From the NCBI RefSeq assembly GCF_020882245.1, contig NC_083600.1:30380001-30444000 (forward strand): a stretch of DNA of 64,000 nucleotides, read 5' to 3'. Below, piece by piece: positions 25,901-38,900 of the stretch. The position numbers and the translations under genes were made by a program. Position 1 is the stretch's first letter, and every line of letters begins with the position of its first letter. Origin of the DNA: Rhopalosiphum padi. Its lineage: Eukaryota > Arthropoda > Insecta > Hemiptera > Aphididae. Under the pieces are notes generated by a model that worked only from the letters and a program-made list of their open reading frames with translations, made no database searches and was not told the DNA's origin.

Positions 25901-26396
25901 TTTTTTTTACTTAGCAACACATTTCTATGCCAAAGATGTGCAATGGCATGAATTGTGATATTTGATAATAATCACTCATAATAAAACTTATAATTCAATA
26001 TTAAAATAAAAAAAAAGAATATGAATAGTTTAATCTTTTATTTGCATGCTTTATAATATGTAGAATTTATAGACATTCATAATTTTAAAAGTTATTACAT
26101 TTTAACACCGTTCAGCTTATATTTATAATAATAAAATCAAAATTCTTCCGTCGTAGAAGGTAAAACTTGAGGAGACGGTTAACTGAACAGTTTATTACAA
26201 TTATTATTCCTAGCTCAGAACTGGAGAGCTAATAATAGATGGTTATAGCTGTTTTAGAACTTCTTAATATTCATTTAAAAGAATAGTATAATTGAAAATA
26301 GATTTAATTATTAATGTTTGCCTGGGTTTCATTATCTTGTTCTTTTTCCAACTCAAACGATGGTTTTTAATCGTCCAAACAATATATAAATACGTC
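22903..26396. other. AT-rich intergenic DNA with small GC-richer patches
   Basis: An ATT microsatellite sits at about 23213-23234. Open frames at 24070-24255 (+) and 24877-25122 (-) have no recognisable domain or splice context; the second ends in a motif (CGATTCTGAATGG on the minus strand) that looks like interspersed-repeat sequence. A GC-richer patch at 25590-25710 has no ORF. Candidate polyadenylation signals for the downstream minus-strand gene are ATTAAA at 26308-26303 and AATAAA at 26042-26037. Confidence 0.4.
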
Positions 26397-27381
26397 TTAT
26401 TTGCCAGTAATTGTACAGAAACCGTTTGGTTTTATAATTATTTTACCAATTGAACCGGTTTTAATTATCGGATTATGTAAAATAGATAAAATATAGTCAT
26501 CTATCTTTAGGTCGTCATAAAGGCAATTTAAATTGCAGATTGGACACCTCCATTTATTATAATGTTTGTTCATTCTGATAAACGCCCAGGCATCAAAACA
26601 TTCTAAATGTTCGCACTGGCTAGATTTTGCCGGTGCGGTCATTTGCATTTTTGTTATTGGACATATCAATGAAAGCGTAAAACTTGTAATAACCAAATCC
26701 GTATCATTATTATTTTGAAACATTTTAATTATATCATTTCTAGTCTCTTCTATATTTCTTCTTTCTTTTCTCACCAGCCTCTCATACAAAGTGTTGGCTG
26801 TTAATTTATTAACAATACACATTATCACAGCATATGTTTTTGTATCAGGAGTCCACTTTATGCTAATAGTATTTTCAGTGTTGGGAGTAAGTTTAATAAG
26901 TCTAGTGCAATCAATTGGGATTGCAAATTTTTGTCCTGTGCCAATTCCTGATATAGGTCTAACTTTTGTTAATAAACAACGTCTAGTATTAACATGAATA
27001 TTAAGACCCTGAGGAAAATAATCTGTTACCTCATTTAAAGACGTGACCTTACTTTCCAGCTGACAAATTCTAATTTGTAATTGATAATTATTTCCATTTC
27101 CACCACGGGAAAAGTAACGACTGGCAGTAATCTGGCTGATGTTTTCATTTGATAAAATAAAATTTATTTTTTCTTCATTTGTATCTGAAATAAAATACAT
27201 ATTATAAGTATAATTAACTAATGAAGAATTTTCATAAAATATATTTTGTTGAATTACTTAGAACTGTTGGCTTGATAACTTCATAAATAACATCATGAAA
27301 TGGTAACTTTTTGAACTTGAGATAGGGTGGAAATTCGTTGTATGAATTGTTGGATTGATCATTATTCTGTATATCATTCAT
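26397..27381 (-). CDS. Short PIAS/Siz-type SUMO E3 ligase (PINIT + SP-RING), two coding exons, 303 aa
   Basis: Coding exons are 27381-27258 and 27184-26397 (minus), split by a 73 nt intron (donor GTAATTC, acceptor TTTATTTCAG) in phase 1. Start: ATG at 27381; the frame is closed by a stop 27 nt upstream. Residues 21-41 contain LKFKKLPFHDVIYEVIKPTV, the opening of a PINIT domain, which runs to about residue 165. The SP-RING (Miz) finger spans about 205-275, with Cys216, Cys232, His234, Cys237, Cys255 and Cys258 (QCEHLECFDAW; WRCPIC). PIAS proteins recruit SUMO-loaded Ubc9 through the SP-RING and direct SUMO to nuclear targets. Canonical members are 500-650 aa and begin with a DNA-binding SAP domain. 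Here SAP, the SUMO-interacting motif and the C-terminal tail are all missing, so this looks like a reduced, divergent paralogue. The intact frame, intron and zinc ligands argue against a dead copy. Confidence 0.88.
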
Positions 27382-28519
27382 TATCAAAGTAATATTTTGA
27401 TCTGATTAATGAACCCAATGATTATAAACTTTAAAAAAAATTGTACCAGTATCTGAAAAAAACGAAATTAAATATCACTCATTAGTAATTTATGATTATG
27501 GTTGTACTTGCTTTAAATAGTTGTATTATTATTATAGGTTTATAACATAAAAAAATTAAAAAATACAATTTTATTTTATACACTGAATTTTATGAAACAA
27601 TAATATTTTTTAATTCTTTAAATTATTAAGTCAAACTGAATAAGTTGGTGTGAAGCCCATAAGTTTAAAATTTACTAATAATACAGTTTTTTTAATAGTA
27701 CTTAATCTATAAAGAATAATATGTGTCTAACCTAACGAGATAGAATATTGGTTTTTAAAAGTTAAATAATAAATTATTCAATCTCAAAACAATTTATCTG
27801 TATTTATATATATATTGTTTATTGTGTCATAACAATGTAAACAAATGTATCAAATAAAAAATAAAAAAAGGTTGAATAACTATATACTTCTAATTAAGCA
27901 GATATTTAAGAGTCAATTACAATTTTAAACTTACAGAATATTATGGTATTTAACTAGATATAACTTTAAAAATATGTACATAGATCAAATCAATATGTTC
28001 AATTTTTTTCATTCTAAAATACCAACTATTAAACAAAAGTTTGAAATTTCTATTAAGGCTACAATAGGTATCAATTATTTTGGTTTATAGGTGGTCTATA
28101 ACCTTCATGGTGATGGAAGCAGTAAAATTCAGTCTAACACAATTTACTAACTACCTTCATCACCAACACAATAGACTTTTACCGCCACAGTAGCTGTGTA
28201 CGTGTATAACACACACATCTTACTTCAAACGTAAATAAGAGCAATAATTCTTTAAAACACATCAGTGCTATGCTAACTATCAGTGGTGCCCTAGTGGCTT
28301 TTTGCCGCCCTTTAAAATATTGTTACTTTTACCGCCCTAGAACACTTGCCCTGATTCACCCATCTCCTTTGCACGGCTCTGACTTACATATTCAGTGCCT
28401 TTAAACATACATTTTGGGAAATACAAACAAAGAACGAGTGATTACAATGACACAATAATGCCATAAATTCCAAGAATTATAATGAAACATTTAAAAAGCG
28501 TTACATTTTAGTTACTTAC

Positions 28520-28620
28520 CTCGTCGTTTCACTACTGATGAAAACTCAAAACTTTGCGTGGTTGATTGCTGCTGAACGTTGGAGTGAACGTGCACACGAT
28601 CTACGGATAACGATTATCGA
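28520..28620 (-). other. Probable 5' non-coding exon of the PIAS-like gene
   Basis: The minus strand carries a strong donor, ACGAG then GTAAGTAAC, at 28520/28519. A matching acceptor (TTTTTTTCAG) lies at about 27462 before a leader that reaches the ATG at 27381. The exon's 5' edge is not defined; I see no TATA box or clear initiator, so the start near 28620 is approximate. Confidence 0.5.
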
Positions 28621-28800
28621 ATAGGAAATAAATAACAGTCATCAGATATCAACCAAAAACTAGAAATATTTTAATACAGAGAAGACTCTCGGAAGACCAA
28701 CACTTGAGTACAATGGTGAATGGAGTCGCGGCGTCACTACAAGGATAACCACAAAAAAAAATGACGATGACGTGTCGAAAACAGGGGAAGAACTGATCCC

Positions 28801-29170
28801 ATCAGATTGGCGGCCGTGACTGTGTTGGCGTGTACTGTGTACCACTAGGGTATAAACAGTTGTAGACACTGTGTGCATTGGCCAAACCGGCTAAACCTTG
28901 TACATTCAGGGTGGATGCGGGTGGGTGGTGCGGTCTTCCTAACTGTGATAGTACCCGGTATGAGTATTGATTTGGCGCACGGTTACAATGATTGTACAAT
29001 CCCATAGTTCATTTCGCATATTGTGCGGTGTACTTCCTTGATCAGCGTCCTCACGTGTGGACGCAGGAACTACTACCATGTACCGTCTATTAGTATAAGG
29101 TCCACGATGTAGAGAAGAGCTGATGTAATACATCGTGATGAGGTCTATGCCTGGGAGGCATAACATACGT
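28801..29170. other. GC-rich island with several strong hairpins; broken ORFs on the minus strand
   Basis: The stretch is near 50% GC in a region of about 25-30%. On the minus strand two overlapping frames look half-coding: 29166-28939, with PASTREDADQGSTPHN, and 29005-28802, with GRPHHPPASTLNVQGLAGLA and ending SGTQYTPTQSRPPI. They are in different frames, so a protein reading would need a frameshift. It also holds perfect stems: GCGTCC/GGACGC (29047-29066), CACGATGTA/TACATCGTG (29104-29138) and TATGCCT/AGGCATA (29147-29163). It may be a decayed gene, a divergent promoter island for the PIAS-like gene, or a structured RNA. I recognise no RNA family. Confidence 0.35.
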
Positions 29171-30327
29171 TATCACTTACATAAACCATATCAATATTAT
29201 CACAGAACAACATATTTTTAAAAATTTATAAATTGTTTACTTTACAACCATAATGAGCACAGCAAAACAATGAATCAACAATATGCACTATTGCAATTTT
29301 TCAATTTTTATGACAGGGCACTACAGAGTATATAGGTGGTCCAATGTATTGTTTCCGTTTTTTTAAATATCATAACAAATAGGGATAAATGTTATCAACA
29401 ACTTATTAGATTACGGCCACGGTTTTAACTTTTAAGAGTCCAATGCTCTCGAATAGATGTGGCTACGCCCCACGGTCCACAATTAATATTAATCGTTCTA
29501 AATGCTCTTGTGAATTGTGAAAATGAATTTCTTAAATAATTTTGTACATACTTTGAGTTACTACGATCCGTAACTATAACATTTGTAATCATTTGTTTAT
29601 CGTCACTTTTATCAAGAGAAAAAAATCCAGTTATTTTATTGCACTTATAGAAGCGCATGTCATTAAAATATCATTCTTATATTTTTTCTTTTGACTTTTC
29701 CACCCAAAAACTTTTTGCGGACACTCATATTCGATTTTGATATTAGCCATTAGGAAGGTTCAATAATTATATAGTTAGAAAACGTTCTACATTATCATGT
29801 ATTATTAAACGCAGAAGTATTTATTGCATTATTAATTAATAATTATAAGCAAAATACCAATAAAATAAACCAAACTGTAAATAGTTCGATATTACTATTA
29901 TATAATTATTAAGATTTAAAATATAAAATACAGTGTTGAGACTAGGGGTCCCATAATTTGTAGGGACAGGGGCCCACCTGGAAAATCCCGATTTCCCAAT
30001 AGGCTATCTACCCATAAACCAGCTGGCAGCTGCCTTTACCGAGCATGACTCCATTCTACCAAAAATCAAGTTCCATGATTTACGCATAGCTCTTTCCGCA
30101 CAAAAATAAAAAAGATAAGATTATCGTTTCTACCTAAATATTGTACTATAAAAAAAATAATTTTTGTGATATTGTTCTGCCAATTATTATTTAGAAACTA
30201 TCATAAGAGATGTACACTATAGCAAATAATATGTTCTTACATAATTATTAAATAAATGTAAATTACATATTATCATCTCCATAATGTTTTTCTTTTCTAC
30301 TTTGTTCTAGTACCATTGCCATTGTAC
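29171..30327. other. AT-rich intergenic DNA with transposon-like GC scraps
   Basis: A 77-codon open frame on the minus strand at 29658-29425 has balanced codon use but no domain or splice context I can recognise. GC-rich scraps at 29940-30060 (for example GGGGCCCACCTGG) resemble ends of degraded DNA transposons but have no mate. Confidence 0.35.
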
Positions 30328-30715
30328 CAAACGCGGATCCAGAATAAATTTGCGGGAGGGGAGAGGGGTAACACCATGTGCATATTGTATTTTATCGGCT
30401 GCCAAAAACAGACATCCTAAAATTTATCTATGTGGCATGCCAAAGTCTACGGGGGAGGTAGTGATGTAAAATTACCGTAATTATCTTTTTTTAATATAAA
30501 GAATATTCTCTAAGATAGGCATCAAGATCAGACATCAGTAATCATTATGATGTATAACTTTCGGTGGTAAAATTCTAAATATTATATAATACAGTAGCCA
30601 GTAGGTTCCACTATAGCAATAATTACCCGATAATAATTTCTAAAAGAATATTCTCTTATCGCATCACTAGGGGGAGGTGGGTTATCGCCCCTTTCCCCCC
30701 TTGAATCCGCGTCAG
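30328..30715. mobile_element. Non-autonomous hAT-like element with 8-bp target duplication
   Basis: The left end is CAAACGCGGATCCAG. The right end, reverse-complemented, is CTGACGCGGATTCAA; they share ACGCGGAT. The flanks are cattgtac (30320-30327) and cattgtat (30716-30723), a 7-of-8 match, as expected for a hAT insertion. Inside are G-rich subterminal blocks at both ends and a smaller imperfect inverted pair (TAGTGATG near 30458, CATCACTA near 30662), perhaps an element nested inside. There is no coding sequence. Confidence 0.7.
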
Positions 30716-33510
30716 CATTGTATACTATTTATTATCAAATGTTATAATATTTAAATATTAACAGAATCTATCCATATAAAAAGGCATAGTTCGTAAAATA
30801 TATCAATAAATAAATATAAAATACCTAACATGTTTATTAATAACTAATAAGTGAAGATCATAAGATATTTAAAATTTAACTGCTTGGGAATGATTATTTA
30901 GATAATAAACAATCCATGATAAAAAATAACCACTAAACCAAAAACCTTTAACTAATTTATTATTATAATATGGCCAATATGGATAACCTTACTGAAAGAT
31001 TTATGGAAATCTATAAATATTGTATCTACCTATACTTGACAATTTTGATCGATTAAAATAAATCAATAGATTCGTTAGATTTTAATGCTTTGATACTATT
31101 GATAGAAACCATGCTGAAGAGGGCAATTACGTATATCATTTTTCAGTAAGGTTGTCAATTGTTTTTAGTAATATTTACTTTAAACTGAAATGATTGATAA
31201 TTTTAATACATATTAGACAACAATTGCGTAGATATTATAATGCTTCTGTCACTAGTTTTATACATTTGTGTGATAAATGATTTCATTCAAATATATCAGG
31301 AAATTTTAGATAAAAGACTAAACAAATAGAATTTGTATCATTTTTTATGATCATGATTATAGTTTTTCTGATAGGTACATCAATTTTAGTTTTGACTTAT
31401 TTCTGTGTGAAAATTAACCAAATTTACCAAATATCCTAGTTTAACAATAAAAAATGAACTTATTTCATCTAGTAAGTTCTCATTTCAACTTTACAAAAAA
31501 TGCATTCAAAATTTAGATTTCTAAAGAATTAAATGTTGATAGGTACCATTTTTTTCTATAATTTCTAACTTATGGGCGGACATAATATTTTTATTTTTGT
31601 TGATTATGATTTTATAAAGAACACAATTTGAATTTAACAAAAAGAAATTTTCAAGTGTTTTGTTAAAAATCGTATGTATTTTTTTGGAAAACATTCAATC
31701 TACAATGAAACGTAAAAAAAAATTAAAACCAAATGCAGAAGAAATGTATCGAAAACTTTAATATAGGCATTATTTATAAACATTGTTTTATTAGAATCAT
31801 AGTTATTACAAAATATTTTTTAAATTATTTTTCAATCTAACAATAAGGAATCATAGATCATAGATATTATAAATACACAAGAAAATGATTATAAAACATT
31901 CATTTTATAATAAAAAATTCCTAGTTATTTTGTACTAATGTTCTATATAAAAATAACACCACCATATTTTTTTACAAATAATATACTTATTTAAAATAAA
32001 TTTAATAAACAAAATTAATAATTGTATTTATAAAAATAATTTTCAAATTATATTTCTAAACATACCGTACTTATTAGTTAATTAAATTTTTATAAGTAAT
32101 AAGTAAAATATTCTTGTAAATGTTATATGGCACAAATCAGAATTGATAAAATAATACTTACATATTGATCACCTAAACTTATTTTTATAATTTTAATGTT
32201 AAAGAAAAATTGGATAAAGCGCATTCCATGTTTAATGCTAAGTAGACCAATAAGAAAGACAAGGGAGCAATATTAAAATTAATTTAAAACTTCAAAAATC
32301 TATTAAAAAAAAGAAGTATTTACCTATATATTTTCAAAACTTCGAATTTCATTAACAATAACTTATAATAAAATCATATATTAAATATGCAATGAAAATA
32401 CAAAATAATTTTCAAATTTTCGTGATTTGTTAAAACATTTTTTAATTTTAAACACTTATGTAAAAAATCGTATTTATATATTTTTAATATTCTTAAATTA
32501 CTAAAATATCAATTCATGTGAAATCTTACATTACATTTTCGAGATTAGATATTTCTATCAACGTTTTAAAAATTTAATTAAATTTAAAATTTCTTTAAAT
32601 AGATTGAATTTATAGTTTAAACATTTTGAAAATTGCATTGATTATAAACAATAATAATTATTCATATATATTGTATAACCATCATGGTATGTTTTAAGAT
32701 TTTACAATTAATAATTTTTGAATCACAACAATCAAATTAAAATTGTTTAACAATAAATCATTATTTAATTAATTTACATGAGCATTTTTATGAATATAAA
32801 ATTGTGTTACAATTTAAGCTTCCAAAGCTGGTAAAAAGTATTCGTAGAATTTCATTCTACTTTTTTGTAATTCTTGCAATATAAAATTAAGTACTTATTT
32901 TCAGTGAACTCGAAAAAACCTGAAATAATTTTATTTAAAATAACGTGCGCGTAACGTGTTTTTTGTAGATTTGACTATGATTTGATTGCGCAACAATATA
33001 ATTACTAATTGGTAATATAATGATCATTTAGTGGAAGTTAGGTACATTTATATCTAACGTCAAATTGTAATTCCGAATGACCGCGGTGAAGCAAGCAGTG
33101 AATTTATCAGTCGGTGATTTTATAGAGAAGGGGAGATATTTAAAAACTTACTTCATGTATTTTTTAAACATTGTATCGCAAATAGTAATGATACCTATTA
33201 TAAATACTATAGATACTTATTAAGAACAAGAACTTCCATGGCCAAAATAATATTATTATAATGATAGGCTCATTATAACATAAAATAGTTGACCTTGCAG
33301 ATTACATGCAATAACAATTACTTATAGGTGTACCTATGACTGATTATGACAGACCAACTCATCACAATAATAAGAACGATGGTCCGATTGGTCCATAGAT
33401 ATATTGTATATTTCTATATTTATTCTATAACTATACCTACTTACATAAAAGAACACATCGTAAGTCGCATGACCTCCACGCAAATGTTTGTATTGGTTTT
33501 ACACTGATGC

Positions 33511-33532
33511 GTGTGTGTGTGTGTGTGTGTGT
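33511..33532. repeat. (GT)11 microsatellite
   Basis: Eleven uninterrupted GT units. Confidence 0.95.
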
Positions 33533-33639
33533 TTGGCTTTACGGAATTTTAGATTTGAAAAAATGTTTTAACATGTTTTTCAACTTCGAGGGGGATTTAT
33601 TGTAAACATTTGATGTATAGGTAAAAGTTTCTAACACTT

Positions 33640-34910
33640 TTCAAAATATTCTTAGAAAAATAATATAAAACGGGAATCTTAACATTAAATCATAGACAAT
33701 AACCATTTTTTGAAAACATCGAAATTATTTATTTGTAGTAATTCAAAAATTAATAAACAACTATTAAAATCTTTATTAAATATTCATACTAATGTAATTG
33801 AAGGTTTCTTATAAGACAGTCTTACAAAAATTTATAAACACCAAAAATACATGGTTACTATATATTTTTATAGAAATATTTTAAGTTAAAATTATAACGA
33901 TATTCTTTAAAACCATGAATATATGTTAATTATTTTGTAATTATAAAATGCATTAAATTTATTATTTAAACAACTAAGTTTTAAAAATGTAATACAAGGT
34001 TCCTTAATAATTTTTCATAAATTCATATTATATATTTGTATATGATGATAGTTTAAAATACATATTTAGATGACATTATATTATATTCAGTGTTTATAAT
34101 AACGATAGATCCATAAACAATTATTAATATTTTGTTATTATTAAAAAAAAATATTAATCATAGAAACTATTTAAACATTTCACTAATTAAACATTACTTC
34201 AAGCAATTGTTTTTTTCAATATACGATACTATTTCAAAAACATTTAGACAAATATTAAGGTATTAATAAGTAATTGAAATTTTCAATTTTTTTATCTATA
34301 TAATATGTTGTACGATAAGTCAAAGTTTGAATATTTTGAACATAGTTTAATTAAGTTATATACTTATATTGATTTAAAAATATTAAAAATACATCGGCTC
34401 AAAATCTCGAAAAATTGCAAATTATTTTGTAGTTGAAAATTTATAAATTATTTTATTTTAATAGGTTTAAGCATTGAACATTTAAAATAAGGTTTATTTA
34501 TAAATTTTTCTTAAAATGTAAAAAATACAAACACATAATTTTTGTATAAACATTTCAAAATCAAATTTCAACAATGTTTAAATGTAAAGTAATAATTTTA
34601 GTTATTTTTTTGTAACTTATTCCAAAAATATTATTTGTTAGGACTGTAAATGATTATTTACTATAAAAATAATATTTTAAATTATTATAGGCTATTTTTT
34701 TGCAGACAGTTCTACGATACGTGGTAGGTATTACCTTGGTAGGTATTAACTTACAAGTTAATTACAGCTAGTAATATTATCTGAAATAATTTTTAGGATT
34801 ATTTTAATTAAATTAATAAAATATAACACATTTATTACTATTACCTATAGGAACTCAATGACGAAGTACAATCGACAACCGTATAATTATACCATATACA
34901 GTACACTGAG
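33640..34910. repeat. Interspersed AT-rich repeat, copy 1
   Basis: This shares several ordered segments with 39360-40510. Examples are the 'ATTATTTATTTGTAGT' block (33724 versus 39877), the 'TTCCAAAAATATTATTTGTTAG' block (34619 versus TTTCAAAAATATTATTCGTG near 40205), and the tail AACTCAATGACGAAG followed by ATCGACAACC (34853) versus AACCCAATGATGAGAAG and CTCGACACC (40468). Order is kept while most intervening bases differ. No coding sequence or clean ends can be defined. Confidence 0.5.
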
Positions 34911-35854
34911 TTTCCAAATTTTTACTATGAATAAAAGTATTTTATAATAATAAATTAAGGTCACCATACTTATTCGTAACCAAATATTATTTTTAATTCA
35001 ATTTTCAATTTATTTTAATAACAGTTGGGTTTTTAATTAAATTAATTTTAAATTGAATTATTTTTTTTTTAAATAAAAATTTGGAAATTAACTTTTTACT
35101 CTTAAATGTGGATAATTTGTGTAAGCCAAAGGATTACTGTTTTGAATAATAATAATAATAATATTAATAATGTCTTTAATTTAGCATCAAAATATAACCA
35201 TAAATACATTAGATAATACATTGCAAAACTCAATCAAAAAGCAAAGCTGATATGCAGCTGGGTTGAGTTTTAGTATCTAACCATAATAGTATATTAACAA
35301 TAGCATAATAAAAATATTTATTGATCTTACTATCTATATTAAAAACAAAAGTAACAATACTAATATAGTAATATAATTTCTAATTTTTTTAATACATAAA
35401 ATTTACTAGAAATATGTTTTTATATTTCTTATAAATTTATATAGCTAATGAAGTTATTAATTTTAATATTTTAATTACAATAATTATGTAACATAGAAAG
35501 GCCTTTATAAATTGGACTTTTGAAGAAAAAAAGAACATTTATATTACAATTTTGATTTAATCTAGTACTATAGTTATGTTGTATACGATAATCTTTAATA
35601 TTAACTTTATATTCGTGTAAATTAAATTAAAATGTATAAATAATACTGAATAGATCATGAAAATTATAAAAACGTTGATGATGGTTTCAACAAGCAATCG
35701 AACGAACTGTCGATATTACTGTCAAACAATCGATATATCTACCTCTAATAATTCGATAAGTAGCGCCTAACCGTTTTTACTTGTATAACCAACCATAATA
35801 ATATTACATGGACTTTCGATCTTTGATCTGATAAAAACACCACGTCGCTATCAC

Positions 35855-35896
35855 TTATTATAGGTACCTACGGGCTACAGCGACTGGTCCGTCAGT
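35855..35896 (+). promoter_or_regulatory. Candidate core promoter of UGT B
   Basis: A TATA-like TTATTATAGG at about 35855 is followed roughly 35 nt later by the initiator pentamer TCAGT at 35892-35896. The leader to the ATG at 35999 would be about 105 nt. Motif-based only. Confidence 0.35.
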
Positions 35897-35998
35897 TTAA
35901 TGCCGTGATCATAAGCGATAGATCGCGTTATCCTTGTGTGGTGAAATATTTTCGTTCATTTTTACGTTTAACGGATAGTGTGAATGCAAAGTAAAAAA

Positions 35999-38900
35999 AT
36001 GGATTACCGGTTACAGCTTACCGTGAGTATACATATTATTAAAATGTGAATATAACATACGTACGTCATTATATGCGACTATTCGATAAAACTACTGCAC
36101 TGAATAAATAAGACGAGAGAAAAACGTAGTCATTTTTTATTTTTCATTTTGTAATTTTTTTTTTAGACTGTGATCGTGAAGGTTTTTAAAATGGGCTGCA
36201 AGTGCAAAATACACATATTTTAGTATAATTTTTATAAATATTAATAAAAAGATATTCATAAAATAATAAAATTGAACAAAAAATATTGAAGAAAAAAATC
36301 TATTTTTATTCAATTTTTTTTCATTTAAACTATAACTAGCAGCCCGTGTAACTCGGTGTAAGTGGGTACCCTAAGTCGGAAACACGACTTGGCAGATATT
36401 TTGTTAACTAAACTTATCTTTAATTGATAAGTTCAGTTAATTAAAAAAGAAAAATTCATTGAAAAAGATATTAAAATAAGTGAGAATTATACTTGTATAG
36501 TAAATAGTAATATACCTATGAATAATAGTATAGATGCATATAATTTAAAACCTTCTGCAAGACTGTTTAATTGTATAACTATTTATACTTCACTCAGAAG
36601 TCTGGGTTGATTTAAATTTAAATTTGAATGTAAATGTGCTTACTTTATTATTTAACACTTACAATTTAAAAATAAATAACTAAACATTAATATTTTAAAT
36701 TTTAAATTTTCTTAAATTGAAATGGTCATAATTCATGATAATCAACAATCGTACAAATATTATAAATTAAGATATTATGGAATATTAAATAATAAGTAAT
36801 AAACTAATAACTATTGTCTATTTCTAAAACCTAATAAGCCCGTTATTGACTTCGTATGGGCTCGTGGCTATTGATGTCTTACATCATAGTTTTATATATA
36901 ATATTGAATACTGCTGTATATTAAACAGTAATAATACAAGTAATTTTGTATCAAGGATATCTACTGTATACCAATTACCAATACGTTTTTTTCAACATAA
37001 TATTATATATATTATATTGTACATTAAAGCACTTTAATTCAAAAATCGGTATAAATGTAATATACTATGTGTCTTTATGTTATACCTATATATAATTGAC
37101 CATAATTAATGTTTTACTTAGTTTGTATTTATTAAATAAATAACTATAATAAGTTTATAATTATTAATTATTTACTTATTCGTAATTTTTTATGTTTCTT
37201 GTAATCTTAATACTTGAAAAACGCCCTTAGTTTAAGTCCATAACACATTTTTGAATAATACGAAAAATACAAAAAATATTGTTTTCAAGTTTAAGTTCAT
37301 ATAGTATTATTTCATAAGGTATATGAATTAAAATAATAATAATAAACATAATTCACAATAATCAAATCTCCAAAGAAGCCTATTACACCTTAACTAACTT
37401 ACTACTATAGTACTGCCATTAATAAATTAGTACCTACTACTTATATAGATAATTGAAAGATAACATTGATAGAAAATATTGTATAAAAATAAATTACGTT
37501 TTCCACCACTGCCATCCATGTGTATTATATACAAATTTGATTATAATTTATTTACAACATACCTCATGAAAAATGTTGTTTTTTTTTAAAGATATTAATT
37601 TTGGCTGTCTGTTGTTGCTGCGGTTTGCCGAATAACACACGTCCGTACAACATTTTGGTGTTTCTACCAACCGAGACAAAAAGCCATTTCATCGGTTTCA
37701 AACCTCTTCTGGAGACATTAGTGACCAGAGGTCACAATTTGACTCTGGTCTCACCATTCGCGTTAAGTTCGTCGTTGCCACACTACACTCACATCAAAGT
37801 GGAAGTCAACGAAAACGTCGCAGGTAGTTGTACATAGGCATTGTGTATTTTAATATTTATACAACAATAATAAACCTATATTGGCTAAATACGAGAAAAC
37901 AAATATTCAACATCAAATATTCTGTATTCGTCACCCTGAAGGTATTTTAAGTAATAAACTAACAAGTAAATAAGTCGTACATCGACTACGAACATATTCA
38001 AAGTTAATGGTAAATAGTACAATAAGTTTATACAATATCATTATATTCGTGTGCGCAAATACTTCAAATATATTTACATTTGAAGTATAATATTATATAG
38101 TAGGTATCTCACTGAAACTACTGCGACATTTACTCTTAAGAATGAGCGTGTTTGGTAACAGTGCGTAAACCGTTCAGTCAAACAATATTATATCATAACA
38201 TGTATACGATTAAACGAAGTTTTCCAGCTTATTGTATAAGCAAGGAATTGTGCGTGGTGTGGGTGGGAGGCTATAGTAAAGTGTATTGATCTTACAAACC
38301 CGATATGTCCTTAATTTATTTTAATTTCGTATGATTTTAATTTGTCTATAAAAATATCAATTTTATAGTTTCGTACATATTATGTAGCCATGTAGGTATG
38401 TATGTACTAGGTATATATATATATAGATAATAACTATAGGTATATATCAATTTCTAGAAATTAGAATTTCAATACACTTCGCTATTCATATAAAATGAAT
38501 ACCAATACAATTTTAAATTAATTAATCAATAATGATCGCGATATAGAAATTAATTATTATTATATATTATTGTTACTTTATACGATTTCAGGTAATTGTG
38601 TAATGTTTTAAAATAAATTATCGTACTATTTTTTACTTTTTCCATAATATAATCATTATTTTGACTGGAACTCCGGCTTCGAAGTTCGGTTGTGTTCACA
38701 ATGGTTAATGATAACATTCAAATTGTAAAAAATACTTAGTGTTATGAATTTATGATAGTTTTAAAATTACATTTTATTTTATAATAAAAATGTTTTAGTT
38801 ACCAATAAGTATGTCAACATCTTGATTATTTTAATTATTTTCTATTCTATTATATTTTGTTTTAGTATCGCGTAATCTTTTTGTTTAGTGTTTTATCATT

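Larger units (their letters stand above)
30716..35850. other. AT-rich repeat-laden DNA upstream of UGT B
   Basis: No gene is supported. It contains a (GT)11 tract at 33511-33532, a TAA/AAT microsatellite at about 35145-35163, and one copy of a long diverged interspersed repeat described separately. Confidence 0.5.

Noticed and set aside
28280..28400. CAGTGGTGCCCTAGTGG as the left end of a hAT element
   Set aside because: No matching inverse end or target duplication found within 1 kb.
29425..29658. 77-codon minus-strand frame (RFYKCNKITGFFSLDKSDDK)
   Set aside because: Composition is slightly gene-like but there is no partner exon or motif; not enough to call a gene.
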